The position numbers and the translations under genes were made by a program. Below are positions 15,070 to 25,148 of a stretch of 64,000 nt of DNA, in pieces. The notes beneath the pieces are model-generated. The model was not told the DNA's origin. It saw only the letters and a list, made by a program, of their open reading frames with translations, and made no database searches. Location of the stretch: NCBI GenBank assembly GCA_934394615.1, contig CAKRRJ010000002.1, forward strand, positions 1 through 64,000. Direction: 5' to 3'. The DNA comes from an uncultured Lachnospiraceae bacterium. GTDB lineage: Bacteria; Bacillota; Clostridia; Lachnospirales; Lachnospiraceae. Positions within the stretch are counted from its first letter, which is position 1. Every line of letters starts with the position of its first letter.

Positions 15070-16278
15070 CTACAGCAGATCAGTCAAAATGATTTCTGCC
15101 GGGCTTTCCTCAGAAATCTCCGGACTGCCTGCCGGAATATCCACAAGGCAGTTGCATCCAATTCCGCCGGAGAGCTGGCCGTTTTGCTGTTTTCCGGACA
15201 GATATACCCGGCCGCCGTCATAACGTCCGCGCAGAAGACGGCGGACATTGCTCGGCTTTCCAAAACTGGATCCTGTCACTGTATGAAGGCGGGTATAATG
15301 ATACGCCTCCATTCCAAGAAGCCCTGCTGTGAGCGGGCGTATAAGCAGTTCAAACACCGCGAACGCGGAATACGGATTTCCGGAAAGGCAGAGTACCGGA
15401 ACCGTTCCAAGCACAGCACACATGCTTGGCATACCCGGCTTTACCGCAATCCCGTGGAAAAGTTCCCGTGCGCCCAAACTCTCCATGACATGCGGAAGCT
15501 GATCCTTCTGTCCAACAGAAACGCCTCCTGTTGTAATAACAAAATCTGCGCATTCCGCAGCCTCACGAACTGCCTGTGCAATGGTCTCCCGCTCATCTCC
15601 CGTCATGCGGCAGAACACCACATCACATCCCATTTCTGTAAGCCGTGCCTGCAGATAGGCACGGTTGGAATTATAGATCTGCCCTGGCTCCAGCGCTGTA
15701 CCCGGCTCCAGCAGTTCTTCCCCGGTCGTAATCACCGCCGCGCGCAGGTGCCTGCGCACACACAGCTCTGTCTTTCCTGCCGCCACGGCCGCAGCGGCGG
15801 TATAGGCATCCACCCGCTCCCCTGCCTTTGCCAGAAGATCTCCCGCCACAAAATCATCTCCTGCCTTACAGCAGTTTTTTCCCGGAACGACCGGAACATA
15901 AATCTCTACCGTATCCTCTCCATAATCCGTATCCTCCTGGCGGATCACACAGTCTGCTCCCTCCGGAATCACTGCTCCGGTCATAATGCGCACTGCTTCC
16001 CCACTCTGGATTGTTCTTCCAGGCCGGTCTCCCGCACAGGTCTTATAAATGACCTGCAGTACAGCCGGATGTTCCCGATCCGCATTCCGCGTATCCTCGT
16101 ATCTTACGGCATATCCATCCATCGCGGAACGGGCAAACGGCGGCTGCATCATCCCGGCAGTCAGGTCCTCCGCAAGAATCATCCCCCCACAGTCCATTAC
16201 CGGACGCATTGTTGTCTCCACTGCAGATCCTGCCTCAAAAACCAGGCGCTGTGCTTCTTCTAATGTAATCCGATCCAC
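15070..16278 (-). CDS. moeA: Molybdopterin molybdotransferase MoeA
   Basis: 402 residues if translation starts at the GTG at 16278 (VDRITLEEAQ), which has GGAGAGG at the right distance; the frame is open further upstream but only inside the mobAB end. Family marks are FARSAMDGYAV, VIRIMTGAVIPEGAD-like AVRIMTGAVIPEGADCVI, FVITTGGVSVGQKD, GIAVKPGMPS and LSGNPYSAF. MoeA inserts molybdate into adenylated molybdopterin. It follows mobAB by 34 bases, so both belong to one unit. No molybdoenzyme gene is in the window. Confidence 0.94.
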   Translation of the reverse strand: MDRITLEEAQRLVFEAGSAVETTMRPVMDCGGMILAEDLTAGMMQPPFARSAMDGYAVRYEDTRNADREHPAVLQVIYKTCAGDRPGRTIQSGEAVRIMTGAVIPEGADCVIRQEDTDYGEDTVEIYVPVVPGKNCCKAGDDFVAGDLLAKAGERVDAYTAAAAVAAGKTELCVRRHLRAAVITTGEELLEPGTALEPGQIYNSNRAYLQARLTEMGCDVVFCRMTGDERETIAQAVREAAECADFVITTGGVSVGQKDQLPHVMESLGARELFHGIAVKPGMPSMCAVLGTVPVLCLSGNPYSAFAVFELLIRPLTAGLLGMEAYHYTRLHTVTGSSFGKPSNVRRLLRGRYDGGRVYLSGKQQNGQLSGGIGCNCLVDIPAGSPEISEESPAEIILTDLL

Positions 16279-16312
16279 ATTCCTCTCCTGTTCTCCATTT
16301 CCATTTTCTCGT

Positions 16313-17353
16313 TTATCCTTTGTTTTCCATCTGTTCTCCGCGCGCGCTGCGCATCCGCGCCTCGATCTCATCCGCCAGCTTTCCCGCATCCGGAAGCGGT
16401 TTCTCCGGATACCTGCAGAAATACTTCGGATAGCTGCTGTTTTTCAATCCTTCGATTAAAATGATATCCGCCTCCGGAAATGCCGCAAATAAGTCGCGCT
16501 CCGTAATGCCCTGGCATTCCTTTGTTAGCAGAAAGCGGTTTTTGGAAAAGACCGCTGTGCCATAGGCTCCTGCTTTCTGATGTCGATAACTGTCGGTTCC
16601 CGGAACATCGCTCTCAAAATCATGCCCGTCATGCTTGATGACCGCAACCCTGCAGCCGCGCTTTGTGAGCTCCGGAATGAGCCGTGTGACCATGGTGGTC
16701 TTTCCGCTGTTCTTATAGCCGCTGATTGCGAACACAAACGGCGTGTTTTTGCTGTTTAAACGGTGGTACTCCTCCGTTGTATTCACATTTTCCATGGCAC
16801 GGCTCGCCGCCCCAAGCTCCATAACTTCATAACCGGCGCGTTCCAGAAAATGCACAATCCGGTAATCCTCCTCACCGATCAGCTCTTTTGCATACGGCAG
16901 CACGCTCTTCGGATAAATGCCAAACAGCGGATGAAGCCGTTCTCCCTGTGATGTCACAAGGATTTTTCCGGCGTTACCGTTCTTTTCCTGCTCCCGGTAA
17001 CGGCAGAGAAGCTGCTCCACCGTTTCCCGGTCGATCATCGGCATGTCGCACGCCATAACGAGGAGCGCATCCTCCTTACAGGCAAGAAGACCGGAAGCAA
17101 TGCCGCCCAGCGGCCCGATCCCGCTCCACCGGTCCACAACCATGGGAAGACCGGCCTGTTCATAAGGTTCTTCTTTGTCTACAGACAAATAAACCGCAGG
17201 CAGACAGTCACAGGCATGTAAGATTCTCTCACAGAAAGTCTCACCACCGTAGCGGAGGAACAGTTTTTTCTGTCCCTCCATGCGTGTGTTTCTTCCTCCT
17301 GAGAGAATGTACCCGGCGACTGCGCCTACGGTTTGTAATTTGTTTTCTTTCAT
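16313..17353 (-). CDS. MobA-MobB fusion for molybdenum cofactor
   Basis: 346 residues in two parts. Residues about 8-190 are MobA-like (GYILSGGRNTRMEGQKKLFL, DRWSGIGPLGGIASGL, ACDMPMID), which adds GMP to molybdopterin. Residues about 205-340 are MobB-like, a P-loop GTP-binding protein (AISGYKNSGKTTMVTRLI, IKHDGHDF, DIILIEGLK). The ATG overlaps the glyQS stop (TAATG), so it depends on readthrough or coupling from glycyl-tRNA synthetase. Fusions of this type are known; the link to a tRNA synthetase is unusual. Confidence 0.92.
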   Translation of the reverse strand: MKENKLQTVGAVAGYILSGGRNTRMEGQKKLFLRYGGETFCERILHACDCLPAVYLSVDKEEPYEQAGLPMVVDRWSGIGPLGGIASGLLACKEDALLVMACDMPMIDRETVEQLLCRYREQEKNGNAGKILVTSQGERLHPLFGIYPKSVLPYAKELIGEEDYRIVHFLERAGYEVMELGAASRAMENVNTTEEYHRLNSKNTPFVFAISGYKNSGKTTMVTRLIPELTKRGCRVAVIKHDGHDFESDVPGTDSYRHQKAGAYGTAVFSKNRFLLTKECQGITERDLFAAFPEADIILIEGLKNSSYPKYFCRYPEKPLPDAGKLADEIEARMRSARGEQMENKG

Positions 17354-18741
17354 TAGAAACGGAACTTGTCCTCGAAATACTGTTTTAACTCAGCAATCGG
17401 CACGCGAACCTGCTCCATGGTATCACGGTCGCGGACGGTCACTGCATGGTCTTCCTCAGACTCGAAGTCGTAAGTGATGCAGAACGGAGTACCAATCTCA
17501 TCCTGTCTTCTGTATCTCTTACCGATGTTGCCTCTGTCATCGAACTCACAGTTGTAGTACTTGGACAGCTCTGCGTATACCTTCTCTGCGCCCTCGTTTA
17601 ACTTCTTGGACAGCGGAAGCACACCGATCTTAACCGGTGCGATTGCCGGATGGAAGTGAAGCACGGTGCGGACATCGCCCTCGCCGATCTCCTCCTCATC
17701 GTATGCTGCGCACAGGAATGCCAGGGTGACACGGTCTGCGCCCAGGGACGGCTCGATAACATACGGAATGTATTTTTCCTTTGCCTCGTCGTCGAAGTAG
17801 GTCATATCCTCGCCAGAAGTATTCTGATGCTGGGTTAAGTCGTAGTCGGTTCTGTCTGCGATACCCCACAGCTCGCCCCATCCAAACGGGAAGAGGAACT
17901 CGATATCGGTGGTACCCTTGCTGTAAAAGCACAGCTCCTCCGGAGAATGGTCGCGGAGACGGATTTCGTCCTCCTTTAAGCCCAGTGCCAGCAGCCAGTC
18001 GCGGCAGAAGCCTCTCCAGTACTGGAACCACTCCAGATCGGTGCCCGGCTTGCAGAAGAACTCCAGCTCCATCTGCTCGAACTCACGGGTACGGAAGGTG
18101 AAGTTGCCCGGGGTGATCTCGTTACGGAAAGATTTACCGATCTGGCCAATACCGAACGGGATTTTCTTTCTGGAAGTACGCTGTACGTTCTTGAAGTTTA
18201 CGAAGATACCCTGTGCGGTCTCCGGTCTTAAGTAAACGGTGTTCTTTGCGTCCTCAGTAACACCCTGGAAAGTCTTAAACATCAGGTTGAACTGACGGAT
18301 ATCGGTGAAGTCGTGCTTGCCACAGCTCGGGCAGCAGATGTTGTTGTCATCGATGTATTTCTTCATTTCTTCCTGGGACCATGCATCTACACTGCCCTCG
18401 ATGGTGATGCCGTTCTCAGCCATGTAGTCCTCGATCAGCTTGTCGGCACGGAAACGCTCCTTACATGCCTTACAGTCCATCAGCGGATCAGAGAAGCCGC
18501 CCAGATGTCCGGAAGCAACCCAGGTCTGGGAGTTCATGAGGATCGCGCAGTCAACACCTACGTTGTACGGGCTCTCCTGTACGAATTTCTGCCACCATGC
18601 TTTCTTTACGTTGTTCTTCAGCTCTACGCCAAGGTTGCCGTAATCCCAGGTGTTTGCCAGGCCGCCGTAGATCTCGGAACCCGGATATACGAAACCTCTG
18701 GTTTTTGCCAGCGCTACAATTTTCTCCATTGTCTTTTCCAT
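17353..18741 (-). CDS. glyQS: Glycyl-tRNA synthetase, homodimeric class II type
   Basis: 462 residues, the length of the alpha2 enzyme. Class II motifs are visible: the N-terminal [20 protein letters not shown], motif 2 [19 protein letters not shown], and motif 3 [13 protein letters not shown]. The C-terminal anticodon-binding domain has [13 protein letters not shown]. It charges tRNA-Gly. No T-box leader is visible in the 19-base gap to the upstream lipoprotein gene, so it is probably read from further upstream. The mobAB start overlaps its stop. Confidence 0.96.
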   Translation of the reverse strand: MEKTMEKIVALAKTRGFVYPGSEIYGGLANTWDYGNLGVELKNNVKKAWWQKFVQESPYNVGVDCAILMNSQTWVASGHLGGFSDPLMDCKACKERFRADKLIEDYMAENGITIEGSVDAWSQEEMKKYIDDNNICCPSCGKHDFTDIRQFNLMFKTFQGVTEDAKNTVYLRPETAQGIFVNFKNVQRTSRKKIPFGIGQIGKSFRNEITPGNFTFRTREFEQMELEFFCKPGTDLEWFQYWRGFCRDWLLALGLKEDEIRLRDHSPEELCFYSKGTTDIEFLFPFGWGELWGIADRTDYDLTQHQNTSGEDMTYFDDEAKEKYIPYVIEPSLGADRVTLAFLCAAYDEEEIGEGDVRTVLHFHPAIAPVKIGVLPLSKKLNEGAEKVYAELSKYYNCEFDDRGNIGKRYRRQDEIGTPFCITYDFESEEDHAVTVRDRDTMEQVRVPIAELKQYFEDKFRF

Positions 18742-18760
18742 CGTCAGATAACCTCTCTTT

Positions 18761-19411
18761 TTATTTGAATATGATACAGCTGGTTCCCTCTGGGGTCACT
18801 GCTGAATAACTGCTTACTACATTGACGCCGTCTGTCACAAAAAGGATTTTTCCTTCTGTGTAAATCTTTGCGGAGCCATCGGTGATGATCCTATGGCTGC
18901 CTTTTGTCTCGGATGCCGTCTGCGGTTCCACGTTTTTCCCGGAAAGCGTCTGAAATGTCAGGTCCGGAATGGTTCCGGAATCCGCGTCCGCGATTTCCAG
19001 AGATGTTACGGTGTGGGTGTCATCCCCGTTCTCGCTGGAAAACTTTACGAAGTCGTCCGCTGAGGCATACTCAAACACCAGGGTTCCGGTCTTTCCCTCC
19101 AGGCTGCAGCGCTCAAGCGCCACCGGGAGCTTTTCCTTTCCCTTTGCATTCTCCGCCTCTGCCGAAGCACCCTGCTCCTCATTGTAGGCGCGGATCTGTT
19201 CTTTTGCGAACTCCGCAAGGCCATCGGCACTGTACAACTCGTTTTCCTTTTCCGACGTATAGACCATGACGCTTTTTACGCTTAAGTCATCTGCCACATA
19301 GATGCTGTTCTCGGAAGCATCCCAGGCTTTTCCCGCCGACCGGGAACATGCTGCTGACCACACTGCCGCGAGCAGTACAGCCGCAGTCAAAACTGCTTTT
19401 CTCTTTTTCAT
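18761..19411 (-). CDS. Putative lipoprotein of unknown function
   Basis: 216 residues from the ATG at 19411, selected for its GGGAGAAAG site and because it opens a lipoprotein signal: MKKRK, a hydrophobic stretch and a lipobox ending SAAC at residue 22. The mature part is about 190 residues, rich in Ser, Glu and Asp, without a family I recognise. It is lodged between recO and glyQS in the same direction (80 and 19 base gaps), so it is probably part of that transcript. A surface protein anchored to the outer face of the membrane is likely. Confidence 0.75.
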   Translation of the reverse strand: MKKRKAVLTAAVLLAAVWSAACSRSAGKAWDASENSIYVADDLSVKSVMVYTSEKENELYSADGLAEFAKEQIRAYNEEQGASAEAENAKGKEKLPVALERCSLEGKTGTLVFEYASADDFVKFSSENGDDTHTVTSLEIADADSGTIPDLTFQTLSGKNVEPQTASETKGSHRIITDGSAKIYTEGKILFVTDGVNVVSSYSAVTPEGTSCIIFK

Positions 19412-19490
19412 GATATTCTTTCTCCCCGGATACCTGCTTTGCAGGGGTTCTCTAGGATTATACCTGTTCATGTAAGGTTTTTCAACACCT

Positions 19491-20186
19491 TTATTTGCCG
19501 TCTTTTTCTGTCTGTGGCCGGAACATGGCCGGCTCCATCATTTTCAGGACCTCCAGGGAATGAAATTCCCGGTCTACAAATCTGTGCCTGGTGCTCTCCA
19601 CACAGTGCTCCAGTTCCTTTAGTACTTCCGGAGCCAGAACAAACGTGTAAAGCGACTCGATCGGGGACGCGATAATATACTCCCAGGCATAATTTGCCGA
19701 ATCGCTGACCTCGCGCGGCGGGTGTTCCGTGTAATCGCCGTTGATGACCATGCAGCGCAGCTCAAACACGGCGCGTACCAGAGGATTCGGAAGCGCAGGC
19801 TTCATAAGCGCCCGAAGTGACTGATACAACAGCAGGAGTTCTTCCGAAGCCTCCATGTTCTCACGGCTGTAATAGTCCGCAAATTCCAGAAAATACGAGC
19901 CGTAGCAGGCCGCTTCCACATCGGTCGCAAGCTCCGAAAAATAATTGGTGATGTCCGCTCCCTGCAGGTTATAGGCATCCCGCCCCTCGTAAAGGCGGAA
20001 TGTGCCAAACACAAACGGCCTCGTCACGCCCATGAGCTGGCTTCCCGGCCTCTTCGCCCCGCGGGCAAACGCAGTGATTTTTCCGCGCTCCCTCGTCAGG
20101 ATGACCAGACGCCGGTCATTGTCCCCGACCGGCGAGACTTTTAAGACCATGCCGGTCAGTTCTAGTGTCTCTCTCACTGTCTCCAA
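19491..20186 (-). CDS. recO: DNA repair protein RecO
   Basis: 231 residues. The N-terminal OB fold has LELTGMVLKVSPVGDNDRRLVILTRERGKITAFARGAKRPGS, seen here as the usual RecO opening (residues 7-50), then FGTFRLYEGRDAYNL. RecO helps load RecA on SSB-coated single strands and anneals strands. The C-terminal zinc-cysteine cluster found in many RecO proteins is not evident. It lies 24 bases after era, a common neighbour in Firmicutes. Confidence 0.93.
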   Translation of the reverse strand: METVRETLELTGMVLKVSPVGDNDRRLVILTRERGKITAFARGAKRPGSQLMGVTRPFVFGTFRLYEGRDAYNLQGADITNYFSELATDVEAACYGSYFLEFADYYSRENMEASEELLLLYQSLRALMKPALPNPLVRAVFELRCMVINGDYTEHPPREVSDSANYAWEYIIASPIESLYTFVLAPEVLKELEHCVESTRHRFVDREFHSLEVLKMMEPAMFRPQTEKDGK

Positions 20187-20210
20187 CTGCCTTTCCGCAT
20201 GCCAGCCGCA

Positions 20211-21206
20211 TTACTCTTTCGGATTGTAGCCGTAATTCTTCATTAACAGTTCACTGTCACGCCACTCTTTTCTTACCTTTACCCAGATCTGCAGGTTTAC
20301 CTTGGTCTCCAGCATGGCTTCCAGCTCTCTTCTCGCGGCAGATCCGATGCGCTTTAACATGGCTCCGCCCTTTCCGATGATGATGCCTTTGTGGGAATCA
20401 CGCTCGCAGATGATGGTCGCCTCCACGTCCATAATGCCGTTCGGACGCTCTGTCATCTTCTCGATGGTAACCGCGATGCCGTGCGGAATCTCCTCATCCA
20501 GAAGGCGCAGTGCCTTCTCGCGGATGAGCTCTGCCGCAATCTGGCGCATTGGCTGGTCGGTCACGGTATCCTCGTCGTAGAACTGCGGTCCGTACGGCAG
20601 GTACTTAAACAGCTGCTCCAGTAATGTATCGGTGTTTTTGTCCCTCAATGCGGACACCGGAACGATCTCCGCGAAATTGCAGATATCCTTGTAGGCGTTG
20701 ATGAACGTCAGGATGTCTTCCTGGTTCTTTACGGTATCCGTCTTGTTGATGACCAGAATGATCGGGGTCTTGATGCCCTGAAGCTGCTCGGCAATGTGGC
20801 GCTCTCCCGCACCGATAAAGGTGCTCGGCTCCACGAGCCACAGGATGAGATCCACCTCTTTTAAGGTGTGCTCTGCCACGTTCACCATGTACTCGCCCAG
20901 CTTGTTCTTCGCTTTGTGAATACCCGGGGTATCCAGGAAGATGATCTGGCCGCGTTCATCGGTGTAGACAGTCTGGATGCGGTTTCTTGTGGTCTGCGGT
21001 TTGTCAGACGTAATGGCGATCTTCTGGCCAATGAGATGGTTCATCAGCGTGGATTTGCCCACGTTCGGCCGTCCGATCAGGGTTACAAAGCCGGATTTCT
21101 TCTGAACCGGAGCAGCCTGGCCTGCGCCCTCCGCGCCGGCCTTTTTCGCCCCGTTCAGTTCTTCCAGCAGTTTATCAAAATTTGTACCTTCCGGTTTCTT
21201 TGCCAT
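20211..21206 (-). CDS. era: GTPase Era
   Basis: 331 residues from the ATG at 21206, which has GAAAGGATC before it. A non-conserved N-terminal extension of about 35 residues (AKKAGAEGAGQAAPVQKKS) precedes the G domain: GRPNVGKS (G1), DTPGIH (G3), NKTD (G4), VSALRD (G5). A C-terminal KH domain with GIIIGKGGAMLKRIGSAAR follows. Era binds 16S rRNA and helps 30S assembly. It follows the M16C protease by 53 bases. Confidence 0.95.
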   Translation of the reverse strand: MAKKPEGTNFDKLLEELNGAKKAGAEGAGQAAPVQKKSGFVTLIGRPNVGKSTLMNHLIGQKIAITSDKPQTTRNRIQTVYTDERGQIIFLDTPGIHKAKNKLGEYMVNVAEHTLKEVDLILWLVEPSTFIGAGERHIAEQLQGIKTPIILVINKTDTVKNQEDILTFINAYKDICNFAEIVPVSALRDKNTDTLLEQLFKYLPYGPQFYDEDTVTDQPMRQIAAELIREKALRLLDEEIPHGIAVTIEKMTERPNGIMDVEATIICERDSHKGIIIGKGGAMLKRIGSAARRELEAMLETKVNLQIWVKVRKEWRDSELLMKNYGYNPKE

Positions 21207-21259
21207 AATTGATCCTTTCGAAATACTTATTCCTGCAGCCCATGCGCTGCACAAACTGC

Positions 21260-24193
21260 CTATCCTCTTGTAAGGTTTGAAATCTCGCCAAACATGCTGC
21301 TGTTCGCCTCAATCTTCTCCTCGTTTCCTACCACGCAGAAACTTCCGGTCTTTAAGACCGCGCGTATCTGCGCTGCCAGCGCACGGATGTCTTCCTTGGT
21401 TGCGCCAAGGATCTGGTCACGCTCGGTCTGCATCATCTCTTCCGTCACGCCGGAGAGATAAGCAGAGAGGCCTCTGCTGCCTTTCACAGACGGTGTCAGC
21501 GGAGCGTCGAGGTTACTGATGGTTCCGATCACATATTTGGTCATATCGCGGTCGTCCGGATCGAATGTTTCCAGGTAAGCCGGAACGCCCTCGTAAATGT
21601 CGTTGGTCTCTTTTAAGTTCGGGTCGCGGTAAGATACCAGGTATCCTTCTCCGGACCGTCCAAATCCGCTCATGCAGCCGTAAGCGCCGCCCTTTACGCG
21701 GATGTTGAGCCACAGGTAATCGTAGCTTAAGATCACCTGCAGGATTTTTAACGCGCCGGTATACTTAAGGCCTGCATCGCGGAAGTTTCCGCAGCGTGCC
21801 ACATAATCGACCTGGGCGGAGGTCTTTAAGCCCTCGTTCACGTTCTTTACCGGATGCGTAAACGCATAGTTCTCACCGCTGCCCTCCGGGAGCTTCTCTG
21901 CAAGAAGTTTCAAAGCCTCCGGAAGCTTTTCATATCCTTTGTCGTCCGCCGTGTAGTTCACCATCATATTGGAGCGGGTGAAGAGTTTTCGGCTCACCTC
22001 CTGCAGCTTTGCGATGATCTCCTGTTTCTTTGCCGGATAGTCTTTTTCCAGCTGCTCCAGGAAATGATAATATGCCGTACCGCCAGTCAGCTCGTTGTAG
22101 TACGCAGTTGCAGAGAAGTAAGAAGTCGCACGGGATACTGCCGTGCTGTGGCCTGCGTTCTCCAGCTTCATGCGGGCACGGGAACGAGTCTCCTGGATAA
22201 CTTCGCCCAGGCGTTTCTCATCCGTGAATACGGAATGGTTCAGAATCTCCTCGATCATGGTAAAGCCAAAATCCAGACGGTCGTACAGTACACGTGCGCT
22301 TGCCATGAACATGCCGATAAAGTGCTCCGGATCTTCTAAATTCGGGTAGGATGTTACAGAGAAGTCCACGCCGCCGCTGTTTAAGTGGATCTCGCTTGTC
22401 AGGTCGGAATAGCTGTAATGCTCGGTGCTGATGGAGCCCAGAATGGATTTTAACAGGCCTGCGTAAGGAAGATCCTCCTGCGGCAGAACCTCCGTGTTAA
22501 ACAGCACTTTCAGGTATCCGATGCCGGACGTAAAGAAGTTGTGGTGCAGCACCTTAATGCCTCCCTCTTCTTTTTCTGTCCAGTAAAAGGTCTCTGCCTT
22601 TTTGTCGATGTCCTCACGTCCAAGAAGCGGGATCTTCGCAAGGATCTCCGGAGTGGACGGGGTATCCTGGTATTCCTTCAGCTCTCTTGTAGCTGTTACC
22701 AGTTTCTCCAGCTCTTCCTCAGAGAGGGAGGCCTTGTACTCTGCCAGCTTCTTTGCGAGCTTCTCATCTTCCTTCGCAGTCAGATTGCGCTCCGGAGCTA
22801 CTACAATCACAGCCTCAAACGGATTGTCCAGAAGATAATCCTTAATCAGCTGCTCAAAATAACCGTTCTCCACTTCTTTCTTTAAGAAATCGAAGGTTTC
22901 CTGATAGCAAAGGTGCGTCATCGGATCTCCGTCGTACAGCCAGCTGTCCAGACACTGCAGGCCATACATCAGGCCCTTCGGCGCGGAGCCATAATCTGCC
23001 TCGCGGTATTTAAACTCAAAGAAGTTCATGCCGGCAAGCAGGCTCTTGCGGTTGATGCCCTGGTCTGCCAGTTTTCTTAAGGTTCCTTTTACGATTGCCA
23101 GGAACTCGCCCTTCTGCTCCTTATTGGCATCTTTCGCGATCACGGAGAAATACGGCTGTAAAATGCCGCTCTCGTAACCGCCCAGAATATCCTTGCCGAT
23201 ACCGGCGTCAATGAGCGCCTGCTTTAACGGCGCGCCCGGCGCATCGAGCAGGGTATACTCCAGGATCTGGAATGCCACATACAGCTTCGGGTCAAGGTCA
23301 TCTCCGACCACGGTATTGATGGAGAGGTACGTTGCATCCTCCTCAGACTCTCCCTCGGTGATGGAGTAAGAAAACTCACGCTCAACCGGAGCTTCAAACG
23401 CTTTCTGCTCACGGATCCGGGAATCCACCGGGCGCTCCTCGTAATGGCTTAAATATTCCTCATCCAGCCAGATCAGCTTCTCTGCCATGTCCATGTTGCC
23501 GTACAGGTAAATATAGCTGTTGGACGGATGATAGTAGGTTCTGTGGAAATCAAGGAACTTCTCATAGCTCAGTTCCGGGATGTGCACCGGATCTCCGCCG
23601 GAATCCTTGCCGTAGCAGGTATCCGGGAACAGGGTCTTCTGTGTCACGCTGTCTAAGATACTCTCCGGTGAAGAGTAAGCACCCTTCATCTCATTGTATA
23701 CAACACCATTGTAGATGAGCGGCGCATCCTTACTCTCCAGCTCATAATGCCAGCCCTCCTGGCGGAAGATCTTCTCTTCTTTGTAAATATTTGGATGCAG
23801 CACAGCGTCCATATAGACATCCATTAAGTTCTGGAAGTCCTTGTCGTTGCAGCTCGCGATTGGGTACACGGTTTTATCCGGGTAAGTCATCGCGTTCAAA
23901 AATGTATTTAAAGAGCCCTTTACCAGCTCCACGAACGGGTCCTTCAACGGGAATTTGTCCGAACCGCACAGCACGCTGTGCTCCAGAATATGAGGAAGTC
24001 CGCAGTCATTATCCGGTGGTGTCCGAAATCCGATGCAGAACACCTTGTTCTCGTCGTCGTTGGAGACTAAAAACAGTTTTGCCTTTGTTTTTTTATGCTC
24101 CAGCACAATCCCTTCGGACTGCATTTCCTCAATGTTTTTATGCTCTACCACACGGTAGGCATCCAGTTTTTCGATTGCTTCCAGCTGATTCAT
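21260..24193 (-). CDS. M16C insulinase-family metallopeptidase
   Basis: 977 residues, the length of the presequence-protease (PreP/Falcilysin) type with four related domains in one chain. The inverted zinc motif HILEH is at residues 68-72, followed by SLNTFLNAMTYPDKTVYPIAS. In the second half KGGAYGCMSGFGRSGEGYLVSYRDPNL matches the domain that closes the chamber. The family cuts peptides of limited length inside a closed chamber; no signal peptide is seen, so it is cytoplasmic. It is upstream of era. Confidence 0.93.
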   Translation of the reverse strand: MNQLEAIEKLDAYRVVEHKNIEEMQSEGIVLEHKKTKAKLFLVSNDDENKVFCIGFRTPPDNDCGLPHILEHSVLCGSDKFPLKDPFVELVKGSLNTFLNAMTYPDKTVYPIASCNDKDFQNLMDVYMDAVLHPNIYKEEKIFRQEGWHYELESKDAPLIYNGVVYNEMKGAYSSPESILDSVTQKTLFPDTCYGKDSGGDPVHIPELSYEKFLDFHRTYYHPSNSYIYLYGNMDMAEKLIWLDEEYLSHYEERPVDSRIREQKAFEAPVEREFSYSITEGESEEDATYLSINTVVGDDLDPKLYVAFQILEYTLLDAPGAPLKQALIDAGIGKDILGGYESGILQPYFSVIAKDANKEQKGEFLAIVKGTLRKLADQGINRKSLLAGMNFFEFKYREADYGSAPKGLMYGLQCLDSWLYDGDPMTHLCYQETFDFLKKEVENGYFEQLIKDYLLDNPFEAVIVVAPERNLTAKEDEKLAKKLAEYKASLSEEELEKLVTATRELKEYQDTPSTPEILAKIPLLGREDIDKKAETFYWTEKEEGGIKVLHHNFFTSGIGYLKVLFNTEVLPQEDLPYAGLLKSILGSISTEHYSYSDLTSEIHLNSGGVDFSVTSYPNLEDPEHFIGMFMASARVLYDRLDFGFTMIEEILNHSVFTDEKRLGEVIQETRSRARMKLENAGHSTAVSRATSYFSATAYYNELTGGTAYYHFLEQLEKDYPAKKQEIIAKLQEVSRKLFTRSNMMVNYTADDKGYEKLPEALKLLAEKLPEGSGENYAFTHPVKNVNEGLKTSAQVDYVARCGNFRDAGLKYTGALKILQVILSYDYLWLNIRVKGGAYGCMSGFGRSGEGYLVSYRDPNLKETNDIYEGVPAYLETFDPDDRDMTKYVIGTISNLDAPLTPSVKGSRGLSAYLSGVTEEMMQTERDQILGATKEDIRALAAQIRAVLKTGSFCVVGNEEKIEANSSMFGEISNLTRG

Positions 24194-24240
24194 CCGTCTT
24201 CTTCCTTTCCTGTTTTTGCTGTATTTGCAGCTGTTCTCAC

Positions 24241-25128
24241 TTATAGATTTCCCATCAGGCGGTCTTTTAACAGGGCAATTCCATCACGCAGGGAAAAATG
24301 GACCAGCAGCACGCGGTCCGCTTCCGACGCGATGCCATATACCGCGTCATAATCCTGCTTCTTTGCGATGAGGCGCGCCCTGCAGAGATGGAAATTGCTC
24401 GTGATGATCCCGACACGGATCTGCCGGTTTGCGGCCGGTGCCGAATTGCCCGGTTTCACGGGATTCTGCATCCCGGCCGCCGGCTCTCCCGCCACTCCCG
24501 GCATGCCGGCTCCCGGCGCTCCAAATACATCAGCCTGGTTCTCTGCGAGCAGTTTCTCCTGCTTTTCGATGAGGATCTTACTGTACGCCAGATTTTCCAC
24601 GGTACTAAATGACTGCTCTTCTTTCAGCAGATGCGCCTCACCCGCGCCGTTTTCCAGGAGATAAGCCTCCATAGCCTCTGCCTCCGTGCACGGTTCCGCA
24701 TCCCCCTGCGCCCCGGAAAGCACCAGCGTAGTCTCCGGATTTTCCTTCACATACTCCAGTGCCTTGTCCAGGCGCAGCTTCAAGGTCGTGCTCAAGTTTC
24801 CATCCGGCTTTACCTTCGCGCCAAGAACGATCACATAATCCAGCGACGGTTCTGCCGATGCCGGAATGCGTCCAAAAATCAGGATCTGGGTCACCAGAAT
24901 GATCATGAGCCCGGACGCGCACAGCGTAACTGAAGATACCGGAATCCAGAGCGGCACACGCTCCGGATATTTCTGATAGAAATGGATGCCAAGGGCTGTC
25001 GCACCAAAAAAGCCGCCGAACAGAAGCCACAAAGCAGCGAACGAAGTGCCAAAACCGGCATACAGAACAATCACGCCGTAGTAGACCAGGCACAACACAG
25101 CGGCCGCAGTGAAGACCCATATTAACAT
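24241..25128 (-). CDS. YdcF/DUF218-family membrane protein
   Basis: 295 residues. Three to four hydrophobic segments fill residues 1-90. A DUF218 domain follows with DYVIVLGAKVKPDGNLSTTLKLRLDKAL, LVLSGAQG, TEAEAM, SFSTVENL and ITSNFHLCRARLIA. The family (ElyC, SanA, YdcF) is tied to envelope maintenance; the reaction is unknown. A stretch of about 35 residues rich in Ala, Gly and Pro (GAPGAGMPGVAGEPAAG onwards) interrupts the domain just before the ITSNFH motif and looks like a surface insertion. It lies 20 bases after apt. Confidence 0.85.
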   Translation of the reverse strand: MLIWVFTAAAVLCLVYYGVIVLYAGFGTSFAALWLLFGGFFGATALGIHFYQKYPERVPLWIPVSSVTLCASGLMIILVTQILIFGRIPASAEPSLDYVIVLGAKVKPDGNLSTTLKLRLDKALEYVKENPETTLVLSGAQGDAEPCTEAEAMEAYLLENGAGEAHLLKEEQSFSTVENLAYSKILIEKQEKLLAENQADVFGAPGAGMPGVAGEPAAGMQNPVKPGNSAPAANRQIRVGIITSNFHLCRARLIAKKQDYDAVYGIASEADRVLLVHFSLRDGIALLKDRLMGNL

Positions 25129-25148
25129 TGCTTTACCTCACTGTAATG

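Noticed and set aside
15184-16263. A 359-residue plus-strand frame
   Set aside because: It is the antisense shadow of moeA; composition is Cys/His/Arg rich with no family motif and no ribosome site.
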